Assembly (NCBI GenBank): GCA_033063855.1
Contig: CP093831.1
Location: forward strand, 10,044,001-10,108,000
Source of the DNA: Smittia aterrima
Taxonomy: Eukaryota; Arthropoda; Insecta; Diptera; Chironomidae
Length of the DNA: 64,000 bases
Direction: 5' to 3'
Below, in pieces: positions 1 to 11,400 of this stretch. The position numbers were made by a program, and so were the translations under genes. The first letter of the stretch is position 1; every line of letters begins with the position of its first letter. The notes beneath the pieces are model-generated. The model worked only from the letters and a program-made list of their open reading frames with translations. It had not been told where the DNA came from and searched no databases.

Positions 1-82
1 GGTCATTAAAATTATTAGATTTGCATAATGTTTGCAGTAAAAATATTCATTAATAAAAACGTCTGTTCTGTTGGATCTAGGC

Positions 83-95
83 GAGAGAGAGAGAG
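83..95. repeat. GA microsatellite
   Basis: Uninterrupted GA dinucleotide run. It is one of seven such tracts in and around the long gene. Confidence 0.8.
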
Positions 96-1856
96 CTGGG
101 GCGAAGAAAAATGAAACATGCATGGAGCATGGGAAAATAATAAATCGAAGATTTAAATTGCAACTTGCACTGCTGTGGGACTTTAAGCGTCGACAAAGCA
201 AATGCAAACGAATATAGATGAAACCATAAATTCAATATTGCGACATCGCCCGGTTTACATCGTCGTCATAAATTCATTTAATATGCTCTTGCCAGTGTTT
301 GACTCTCTTCAAATTACAAGCAGAAAGGGCAAACGTTGTTTCACGTATGAAATCTAGAAGCGAAAACAAACAAAACTTTTCTATTTGCACAATAAATATC
401 TCGCGGAATTTGTACCGCAATGTCGCGGTCGAGAAGAATAACAGGACAATTGAAAGCTTTTGCGAAACTAATTTTTTTGTTGAACAAACATTCGGGGACG
501 AATCTTTGGTGGGAATGAATCGTTGAGTGACTAAACTGCCGAACAATTCGCTTGTTAGTTGTTCAATTAAAGCATCTCGAGAGCCTTCTTGTTAATTTTA
601 CCGTTTAACACAGAAATTTGTGAACTCAGAGATTTATATTTCGCTTGAAGTACAAAGCTAGACAATAAGAACTTGCATTGCAATAATAAAAATAATAACA
701 AGCTCATAAAGCAAATGAGTTTCAAGACCAAGAGGCATTTGCACGATCGATTGAGAAATTCTACAAAAGCCAAACATCATGTGTAGCTTAGCTCAATTTC
801 ACAACGAACCTCGAAATTCGATGATGAATATCGCATTACAATTATTAGTTAGCGACCAAACATCATTTGGTCAGACTTCTAATCGTGACGGATAATTTGT
901 TGATGTTTGTTAAGTTGCGAGCATGTCACTCATTTCGCTGGTAATTCAATAACTTTGAACTCTGCTCAGCTCGTGACTCGATCGTGTCAGAACTCACAGC
1001 GGTTACTCATTAATTATGCATTAAATTCGAGGCGTTTGCATTCTTCGTTTTCTTCTCGTTGTACTCCGATTGAGTTCTATTGTCAAAGGAAGCAAATAAA
1101 AACGTCGACTTACAAACATTTTTTTTAAGTATCGCATTAAGCCGAATTAACCTTCAGCAAAAAAAATATCATTTTGCAGCGCCAGCCGACAGCAAGCGAA
1201 TGAACGAACGAACTGCATGAAAACCATGTTTGATCGGCGGTACAACGCAACAATTAAGATGTCTCTTAGAGTTTTGTATCCTTGTCACTTGCAATTTGGA
1301 TTCAAACTTGAGACAGATCGCAATGCAGTTGCTGACATTTTTACATAATTTTTTCTTTTTGCTGCCGTAAAATGTTTGCGATGTGATTCATTTCGCGGCT
1401 GATGGGGAAGCACTTTTTGCCAATCCATCATCGACGTCGGCAATGTCGAGGAGTTTGAAGCTTCCAAATCTGATTAAAAAAAGTTTGAAGTCACTAATTG
1501 AACGAGTGGCCTTTTCTTTGAGTTTCCTCTCTCAGCCGACTGAGTGCAAATGATTTTTAAACAGAGTGTGAGAACTCGGAAATGTCCTTGAGATCGTTTA
1601 GCATGTTTTACCGTAATCTCTTCAGCAATCATAATTAATTGAGACAAAACACAATCGAAATGAATTTGCTGTTCTGAGAAATAATTTTTCGTTCTGGGCG
1701 TGCGACACATTTTCAAGTTTTTTTGCTTTCAAAATATTTCAACTTTATTTGTCTGACGCAAATATCGTTTTCGATTCTAAATCAAACTTTGTTTTATTCT
1801 CGTTGAATGAGCCAACATTTAAAGTTTATAACTGAACTATCTTTATACTTCAAGCG

Positions 1857-1968
1857 AGTATTTGAATTAGCCGATTGTTCGTTGCAGAGTTCATTAGTCG
1901 AGATAACTTGATGGAAGTTTGTTTTCTGTCTCTCAATTGAATCGGGTTCGAATCCCAATTTCTCTCAC
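1857..1968 (+). repeat. tRNA-like SINE-type repeat, copy 1
   Basis: About 110 bp beginning TTTGAATTAGCCGAT. It contains an A-box-like GCAGAGTT and a perfect RNA polymerase III B-box, GGTTCGAATCCC, at 1945-1956. It shares the block TTTGTTTTCTGTCTCT with copy 2 and the overall layout with copies 3 and 4. The T-arm has a C/A mismatch and no acceptor stem can be formed, so this is a tRNA-derived repeat rather than a tRNA gene. Confidence 0.7.
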
Positions 1969-2104
1969 CAAATGAAATTTCAACGGTGTTTAACAAATTC
2001 TATTTTTTTCCTATTTTTTTTTTATTAAATTCTAATCAAAAAGCCGAATTATAATGAAAACAATAATTTTTCATTATTAATGTGCAAAAAGGAACTTTTT
2101 AATT

Positions 2105-2215
2105 TACTTGAATTAGCCGATCAACCGTCGCAGAGTTGAATAGACGAGTTGATAAAATTTGTTTTCTGTCTCTTAGTACAAGACTGGAATCGGGTTCGAA
2201 TCCCAATATTTCTGA
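2105..2215 (+). repeat. tRNA-like SINE-type repeat, copy 2
   Basis: Same orientation as copy 1 and about 240 bp downstream. It has the cleanest A-box of the four (TCGCAGAGTTGA near 2128, 10 of 12 positions against TRGCNNAGYNGG) and the B-box GGTTCGAATCCC at 2193-2204. The A-to-B spacing of about 65 nt is that of a class II (Leu/Ser-type) tRNA. It is preceded by an AAAAGGAACTTTTT block that also precedes copy 4. Confidence 0.7.
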
Positions 2216-5200
2216 CAAAATAAATTTACAAATTGTTATAGTACCATGCGAACCATTTTTTTTATCAAATTTTCATCATTCGTATTCACAATCTCAACAA
2301 CTCCAATAATTTCCTTAACGATTCAGGTAATGCGTTAAATTGCGCCACCTCCTACAAAATATTTTGACGTTTCGAAGTCAACATAAGGCGCCCGAAACGA
2401 ATTGCTACAAAGTGTTGTGAATCATTAAATCAGAATCCGCAGCCGTGAACCCGTCGCCGTGTCATGATCGGAGCTTGAATTCGATTTAGCGCATAAAGTG
2501 TACAGAAATTAATCAAATCGAAACCGCACATTCGCCCTTCGGGTCCGAATTGAAATTCATCGATTTCTTTTCGCTTCGCTTGGTAGCAGCTGAATGTGTG
2601 TTGATGTTAAGTGCAAGAGTTCGTGTCTAGTTGAGTCGGCACTTACAAGCTTCACTTTGCACCTTAAGTCGCTCAAGAGACGAGCGAGTGGAGGCATTAA
2701 AAAAAAAGAAATCAAGTATCGATTGAGTAACTTTTCTTTCTTCTCGATTCCATCTCGTCTAGTGCCACACTTTACACGAGTACATGAAAACGAAAAGAAA
2801 TGATCTCTCTCGGTCGACTCGAGGCTTTCAACTTCAATTGTTATTGTTCAACTAGAGCTATTCCATTCCGTTTTCCAATGCTCAATCCGCAAAATCACTT
2901 TGCTTATTACAATATTTTAAACTTGTTAAGTAGACACGATATTGTTGTTAAATATGAACTATTAAAAATCGGTTCAATGAAAGTGGAGACTCCGAGCAAG
3001 AGAGAAATGGAATTTGAATGGCATTAAACATTTTTTTTTTGTTGAAACCATCGGAATGAATTGAGCACAAAAAAAATTGTCTTAAAGCTAATAATCTTCG
3101 TTGTTCGTGCTATTGACAAATTCGTCGCGGAGGAAGAAGAAGTCGAAGCGACTTTTCATGCACGGCTACGAGTCTAGGGCAGTGTAAACAAATTATTTTG
3201 GACGTTTCAAGGAGGTAACTGTTGTGATTACTCGTCGCCAGGGTCTTGAAGAAGAGAAGCGATATTTAGATTCTCTCCCGCGCCTATCCAATTGAATTAC
3301 AAATTAATTTGTTGTAAAGGAATGTGAACTTCGCTAATCAGATGCGAAGATGTTCTCAAAGCAATTGCTGCCGAGTTTATTCATCGCAATTCGCTTGTTT
3401 CTTCTATTGTTCGTTTGCGATCTTGAATGAATATTTTTTTTGTCATAAGTTCAATATTTACTCAGTCGCACACTCGAGTAAGAAAATGTCTCACAACCAC
3501 GTTCGTTGTTCAGCTGGTAGTGTCGTCGAACCAACACCAAAGACTATTTAAGCATTATCTCGTAATGTTTAGGGTCAGTTTGTCGAGCGAGCTGGACATG
3601 AGTTTGATTGTTGAATTTATTGCTTCATTGTCTCTCGCGTTATGACACGTGAGTTTGAAACTTCATGAGAAGCGAGCAGCGCTGCTAGTACGAAAACATT
3701 AAAATACATTTCAAGCGACGGCCCAACACAATAAAACATCGCAAACGAAAGAAATATAAATAAAACTACGTAATATTAAAAGCTCTTGCGTTGCTGTTGT
3801 TGTTGCTAATGAAACGTAGACGAACGTTTGAGAAAACTTTATTTTAATTTAGTTACACTCTAGTATTCTAGTAATCGCAGAGCGTTTTTCGTGGCGCTCG
3901 ATCTTATTTTTCTCGCGGTCACATCATTTGCTTCAAAGCAGATCGAAATTCCTCGCGCATGTTTCTATTACTTCTTCCTCTCCCCTCAGACTCGAGTACC
4001 GCACACCGTAACTGAAGTTTTTGTTTTCGACTCTCTCGGCAATTGTTTCAAAGCCTGTCTGTGAGTTTCCATCCGAGTCTCGACGCGGAGTGATCTTTCG
4101 CGCGCGAATAAAAAAAATGTGTTAAGTTACTTCTAAGTGAGGAGTGAAGTTAAGATAAATTCCGATTGATGATCGGGAAATGTTGAATGAACATTCTTCG
4201 ATGGTGCTTGCCTTGACGCGAGTTTACTGATTCGATTAACATTTTGCGAAACATTGAGTGGTGAACTTACAGTGAATTTATTTGGAAATCGAAGAAGATT
4301 TTTGTCAAAAAGAATTGAGTTGGCGACGTTCGCGGTGACGGTTGGTTGACGAAAATTTGTACGGGAAATTGTTATTGGAAGTGTTTGTGGATATGAAATA
4401 CAAATAAAATTACAAAAATAGAATTCGCATCTAGTGAAGCGTCTCGTCTCAGCCTACAATCGCTGAAATTGTCGCTAATTGAAGTTGAAGCAATTAACAG
4501 TGGAAGTGAATGAAAAAAAAAACGTTGATTGAGAAGATGAGTCTTCAATTCTTCTCCTCAATTTCAAAAGCGATCGAGAGCTAAGAAGATTAATGATGGA
4601 AGATTTTTTGTTTCGTACGTGCAAAGCCTTCGAACGATCTTCACGAAAATTTGAAAGCGATTTTCATAATCTCCTCGAAATGTCGTAATATTCTTCGCGA
4701 AACAAAACGGCAAACAAAACAACGCGAATTGGTAAAACGCACTGAACGAGTGTAAATGAAAAAGGAAAATCTCTCATCCGAAAAGCGAATAAAGCATAAA
4801 TCACACAATAGCGCTTATTTGATTTGGCGTTAAAATGTAAAGACTTGTTGATTTCGTTGTTTGCCGAAAGCAGCGGATTGTTGCGTTTCGACGAATGCAA
4901 ACACAGACGAATCTCTTCGCCTGTTTGATGTGCTTTGAAGAGTTGCATAAGAACCGTTCTGTACCGTTCCATTTTCGTAAGCCGCTTCGTCTTCATCTCT
5001 TTTGTCTCGGCACAAAAGCGAGATCAGAAATGTGCAGATTACAATTTAGCACTGCTAATTGATTCATCTGTTTCCCGTTTGCTCTCAAATTGAACGTGGC
5101 AACGAAGCCGATTGCGAGAAAAGCTTTGAGGCGAGACACTTAGAATCTTTAGAGGCCGATTTAGCTTCCAGTTAGGGAATGTCCGTAAATGAAGTAGCTA

Positions 5201-7080
5201 CAAAGTAAGAGGAGTCTAATCATTTAATTTTGGGTAGGACAAGTCACGAAGTTTGGTTGATTCTCTTTTCTTTCTGGTTACACAATTCTCATTCAGCCCC
5301 GAATATGTAAATTATTCAAAATCAGGCTTCTTCTTTTTGACTCTTGGCAGTTGAAGACTTCAACTTGAAGTGCATCATCACGATCCGCCCGACATTCACA
5401 GCAAATTGCGATTGAACCAACTCGTTTGGCATTCAACATGTGACTTTCATCTCATCTCGATTCCAAAAGCAGCATTTTCATAAAACTAAATCTTCCGTGT
5501 TTCATGCCAATAATAGTTGGTTCAATAGCTTTCGTCGAGGAAGATTTTTTCACACGATTTGTCGGGAGAGAGAAAGAAGTTTCGTGCCTGCAGCGGGCAC
5601 CAAAACTTTTGTTTTCTTTTACATAATTTCATGTTACGTTTGACTCTCTCAGCGAATAGTTTTCGGGGCGACCTGATGACATGTTTCTGCGAGTCATCTA
5701 AAAGATTGAGCCAATAATTAATGGGCAAAGGGGTGGCGACGACACATTATTGCTTTTTGTTAGAAACTTTCACGTGCATATACAATCGACCGATTTTTCT
5801 TCGAACTCTCCAGCTCTCCAGCAGAGAGTTTTTATTTTTTTCCTTTTTGGGAAGCACTTTATGCTTTCGTCGTTTTCAAAACATTCCATTAGACGATTTG
5901 ACATGCATGAATAAACGTTTAAAGCCTTTTGTCGCTAATTAATCGCGGCTCAAATCTCACAAAGTGAAGTTGAGGAAATCATGTCCAAGAATGCTTGTTA
6001 CGACGATTACGACTTTTCAATTATGCTCATAAAGATCGTTAATTAATGCTAAGACGGTTAAGTTATCGCCGATTCTCCTTCGCTTGTTTCCATTAGCGCG
6101 GACGAGAAAAATGTCAAGCGCACGACATGCACAACATCAAGCAATTGACGATTTATTTGAGTTGTAATCAAACCATGAGATATTCATTTTAATTTTATTA
6201 CTCTCGTGCACGACTTTGAGGTCATCACATTTGTGAATCGGATGCTCTTAGCTCGAGTGTGAGCTTCAAAATTACTCACGAGACTCTTCTGATTCATTAC
6301 AATTCGCTTCGCACATAAAAAGCTTTGAGATGAATCACTTGTCAGTACAGAAATTGGATCGCGAGTTACAAAAGACTTCAATGCGTCGGAAAGCGGCGAA
6401 AAGATTTATTTGGTTGAACATTTGTTTGTTTCGTCACGCGAGATTCTCAACGCGAACTCGTTGACTTAACTTGCAAATTCATCTCATCGCTGATAATTAA
6501 TCTGTCATCATAACTCTTCGTCTTGCAGTGGAACTCTACTCAAAACACGTGCGATTGCCTTAAACAGACTAAACAGAACAACGAAACGAAATCGAGAGTT
6601 AGAATGGTCACGGGAAAAAAGAGTTCGCATGCGAGCGGAATTTCTTCTTCTGATTTGCTTCGCTTCTATTCCAAGCTCAACCTCAATTCAATTCTCAATG
6701 TGACTTTCAGTTTCGTTTGAAACATTTCTCTCGGCGATTTTCAAAAGACTTTTTGCTGCCACTGTTTAAAATTATGGCTTAGAGCGACTTGAATTGCTTT
6801 GCGAACGATCAAAAGTGTTTTTCAGGGCGAGAATGAGTTGCAGCCTCAGCATCGTCGATATCTTGTTGTTATTATCTTGAAACGCAAGATTCGATTAATT
6901 GCGTGAATCGTTCGATTATTGAGACATCAAAGATGCCTGAGGGGCTGAATGCATTGGTTAATCGTAGAGCTTCACGTCTCAGCGATTTGGTTAATGAAAT
7001 GAACTGCGCAATTATAAGTTGATAGCTCGTCCAACTGACAACTCTTGTCGGTCGCTTTCCTTTCAACATAACGATTTAAA

Positions 7081-7094
7081 TCTCTCTCTCTCTC
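7081..7094. repeat. TC microsatellite
   Basis: Seven TC dinucleotides (GA on the other strand), upstream of the first coding exon of the large gene. Confidence 0.8.
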
Positions 7095-8424
7095 GCTCGT
7101 CGTAAACGCTCGAAACACAATCATTACATTCATCAATTACACATTCAATCGAACGTTAAGAAATCAACATAATCAGACAAGTTCCCTGTACGCTTTCGTG
7201 CGCGGTAATACAGTTTTCCCCCCGCAAACCAATTTGTAATCGAAATCACTTAAAACTCTTTCATTCATAGTGCAAGCTCTCGCCACTCGCTATTGTTAGC
7301 TGGCGATATTTATCGCGTTCTCTCGCCAAATTCGATTAGATGGTAACAAACAAACGATCGCATTCATTCCCTTAAATAAGAAATTGCAGCTTTTACTTTT
7401 GAGTTGCAGTGAGCGGCGGTGTTTGTGAATATGCGGACACCTTTCCGCAATTAATTTCAATTCGTTAGCTAAGTTAGATCGTAGATATTTCATTTAAACA
7501 AGGTTTCGAGCTATGAATAGAGGATTGAAACGACGGAAATCTAATTTAAAACTCAAGTGCAAGCTTCTTAGATTTTTTAAGTCCCCAACGAGCTAGACAA
7601 TGCATTGCTTCAACTTTGAGAAATTGCGTTGATTTCTCGCGATGATTATTAATTCTCGTCAGTTATGTAAGAGAAGAAAAGATTCTACAAAGAGTCAAAG
7701 TCTAATCTGCTATGGCGTGCGGAATCATAATTCAAGCATCTAACGATCTACCGAGACGAGAGACGTTTAATAAGATTTCAAGGAAAGAAATTACGTGAAG
7801 ACTTTTGAAGGTGACATTGAAAGATATTCCTAGAAAGGAATTCGTAGAATTTCCTTTTACTAAGCTTTAAAACAACCGTTGAAAATTCTGCTAATGAAGA
7901 GAAATCCGAGTTCTCACTTCCTTCTATCGAAGCTCCGGCCATTAACACTTCGGTTAATAATTTTATTATGCGCTTCTCGTTTGACCATTTGCGTCAAGTT
8001 TGAACTCCTGTTCGACAGGCAGAAGAAGAAAAAAAACTCTTCATTAAAGTTTCGTCACGTAACGCAAGACCAAGGCGAATCTTCTCCCGTCGCTAACTTC
8101 CACCGAAAACGCAAATGAAACACGAACAAAAACAATTTCTTCGCAATTAATTTTCATGAGTCAACCACGCGACGGAGTTTTTTTTTGCTGACCTGAGGTT
8201 TAGTTTGAGTTTTTAGTTTGAGGCGTTCGACGAGAAGTGAAGTTCAATGCAAATGAGTTGACAAGAAAGACAAGAACGATGCGCGAAGCGCGATACTGAA
8301 CAATAAATCAATGAATTAATACCAAAGCCTTGTGATTTGAATGTCAATGAAGCGATCGAGCGCTTGTGCCGATAGAAATTAAGGAACTCCTCGTATCTCC
8401 GCTTGCGGGAAAGAATGTGAGCCC

Positions 8425-11400
8425 ATGGTTGTCATTCTACTTCTCGTGCCATCTTCAACTTCCGCGTCGCTCACAACACCAACCTACACCACATCCATCT
8501 CATCATCATCAGCAAAGTGTTTCATCACAACAAGCTCAGCTCCAAGAAACTGCCAAAATGCTTATCGAGTGTTCTCACATCAATCGAAGTCTCCGTCGGA
8601 TGCAAATCGCAATTACAGCCGCGAATCCATTAATCATGTCACGCGAATAAATATTTCCAATGATTATTCACAGATCGAAGCCGGCCCTGGCGAAGCTGAA
8701 GCTGTCGTCAAAGAAGGTGAGTTGAGAACTTTATTTTAAAGCCGCTTAGAGCTTCCTCACTTCGTTAGCAAGTTCATTGTCACTTTAAGCTGAAGTTGAT
8801 CCGTCAAAAAACATTTCAGATAATTCAATTAGTGATAATTGGTTTACTTAATGAAGACGAATCACTCAAATCATCATTTCAACATAATTGATGCAAATGA
8901 TCTCATAAATATTTCCGGAATATGTAAACAATGGAAAGTCACGAGCATTAATCAAACTCGACCTTGAAGTGACGCACCTTGTGAGCGTCAGCATAACTCA
9001 AAACTGTTTTATGTTAATGCGAGCATGTTGACTCGATCAAACACAAATTGAATTATTTGCATTTGCTGTCGGTTTCGCTTTGAGTTGCGAGAGCAAAGAG
9101 GGAGAGAGAGAGCAATGAACCGCAAATTGAATTCGTCATTAACAACTTCAATCATTTTAATATTAACAATGTTAATTTAAAACATCCTTGTTAACGGCAT
9201 CCAGCTGTTTGTGCTTGATTGATTGCGTTGAAACTCCGCGTTGACCTTGCAGTGCAATTTAATTAATTTCAAGTTCTTCGAGTCGACAATAATCGAATTA
9301 AGCAGCGAAGGAATTCAATGTTTGCGATGAAAGAAAAAAATCAGCGCAACATTTATGTTCATGCTCTATCGAGTGAATGCATAAGCGATTGATTTAATGT
9401 ATCGTGAGCGAAACCTGCTCGTTTGCTTTTGTTTTCTTAGTTCACGTGTTGACTTTATCTAACTTAGAAATGTGGATGGAATAAATAATTTCGACGAATG
9501 AACAAAGCGTTTGTCTGTCAGGTGCTTTGTAGCCAATTGAGAAATATGAATCGACTTTAATGAGCCCATTCTGTTGCACGCTGTAAAGCAATTGCTTCAA
9601 AAGGATAAGAAATCTCAAACGTTCGCAACTTTTTCAATATTTCTTAAAATTTCCACATTTTTACGGCGACATTTACAATCGAACAATCGCAAACAAACAG
9701 ATTGCAATTTATTTATTGGCTCGACTCAATGAACCGGCAAATTTATGAATTAGCTAAAAAGTTTATGACCGAGAATAATTTGTGTTTGTTTAAAGGTCGC
9801 GGTACATTTTTCATTGGAATTAAACCGGCAAATTACTGCATTCCAATAAATTAAAGCTTCGAATAATTAGCGAGCGATAATCAATTTTTTTTTTGAGGGA
9901 ATCGTGAACTGTAAAGTAAATGGTAAAAATGTTTAGACATTTCCCAAGGGAAATGAGTTCTTAAAGACTGTTGAGTTCTGTTAACGTTGTGGTTGCTTGT
10001 GCTATTATTCTTCTCAACTTCTTCTAGATCAAGGACGAAAAAGAATTTCATTTTACTTAAAGGAAACGTCGGAAAATAGAAAAATGTCTATGACAGTTAA
10101 TTCTTCTTGAATTCTAACGCCTAGATTCCCAAGCTTTTCACGTATTGCTTCGTTCCTTTGCATTCTGTTTTAGATCGACAACTTCCCGAACTTCTCTTCT
10201 GTTTCTTTAAGCTTTTAAAGCTTTATTAAAATTTTAGTTGCAAATCCGGCCAATAGGTGGTGCTCAAGTCGCCACGTCAGATTTGAAAGTAACGGACGCT
10301 ATTAGATGGCGACACTTTCTATGTAAGAAAGCTGTGAAAACTTGCTCTTACTAATGTCGCCAAGTAAATCAAATGTTTGCTCGCTAATATGTTTGAAGGT
10401 CGTTTTCAATTAACACCTGAGTTGCGGAAGCTTAGAAAGGCGTCTGGATCGATTTTCATAATTTGAGCAAAGTGATTCTCGTCATTAAACGCTTTGAGTG
10501 AAAGCTCGCATGGGCTCGTCTATTTAACTCTTTCTTAAAACTTTACTTTCTTTAATTTTACAGAAGAAATAATCACAAAACGTAAAACTGAATTGACCAC
10601 AACCAAGCAAATAGAAACACGAGTCAAGCGGCATGTTAAGTTCGAAGATGGAAAGATTCTTGAGGATTCGGGACCAATTGTTTCGACAGCGACAACAGAA
10701 GACACAGATAAAGTGGAATCCGAACAAACTGAGGTGAATTACGTTTCAGATTGGAACAAAGATAAATCGAATGACCTTTAATCTAAACATTCTATTTTAA
10801 ATAGCGAAAAACACTTGGTGAGCCGCCAGCAGATGTTGTCGACAGTCCAGCCGCTTTGGAGTTCAATAAGAATGCGGTCAGCACCGTATCTAGTCTACAA
10901 CCTACAAAGTATATTATGGCGGCAAGGGATGATGGTCTCGTACGAGAAGAAAAGGAGAATCGAGTTGTGTCTTGCGAAGTAAGTCGAATGATTCTCAAGC
11001 TTCGTTATTCATTGATTGAAACACTTTAATCAACAGGATACAACAGAATTAACTGAAGTCGAGGACGTGAAGCACTTTGGTGACTTCTCGGATGCGGTGA
11101 GTTTCATTTTAAATTACTTTCAAGAAGCAAACGATTCGTTTAAGTAAACAAACGTATTGAGAATGAGAAAACAAGAGAAAGAAACAACGGCCGTCGAAAA
11201 TTATCCAGTGATTCATTATAATCGCTTATCCATAACCGCGGCGCGTACGAAATTGAAAAAAATTCCGCGAAAACGAAGTTAACGCGTTAAATTTTTGTTC
11301 GAGCTCAGTGATCGCTCAAGGCAAAGAATGTTTGGCAGAGCCTCAAGCACGTGGAAGGAATTTAAAGCACTTTGCGCTGTCCGATGACATCATTGCGAAG

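Larger units (their letters stand above)
1..8424. other. Intergenic / 5' regulatory region, no supported gene
   Basis: No open reading frame here has recognisable homology or joins to a downstream exon in phase. Visible content is a GA tract at 83-95, two direct tRNA-like repeats (about 1857-1968 and 2105-2215), a CT tract at 7081-7094 and many short AT-rich TTAATTAA-type words. The stretch at about 3960-4620 has the look of an insect 5'UTR: few repeats, frequent GTG/GAAG words and a 15-codon upstream ORF beginning near 4536. It is followed by possible GTACGT donor-like sequence near 4614. It could be the first non-coding exon of the large gene that starts coding at about 8.4 kb. That is inference only. 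Confidence 0.5.

Noticed and set aside
1930..1960. tRNA gene suggested by GGTTCGAATCCC
   Set aside because: The B-box is perfect here and in the three other copies. However, the T-stem has a mismatch, no seven-base acceptor stem or usable anticodon arm forms, and the family is repeated. It is called a SINE-type repeat.
6523..6720. 65-codon open frame after a CTTGCAG acceptor-like site
   Set aside because: It could be a 5' non-coding exon, but no donor or continuation into the downstream coding exons was found.
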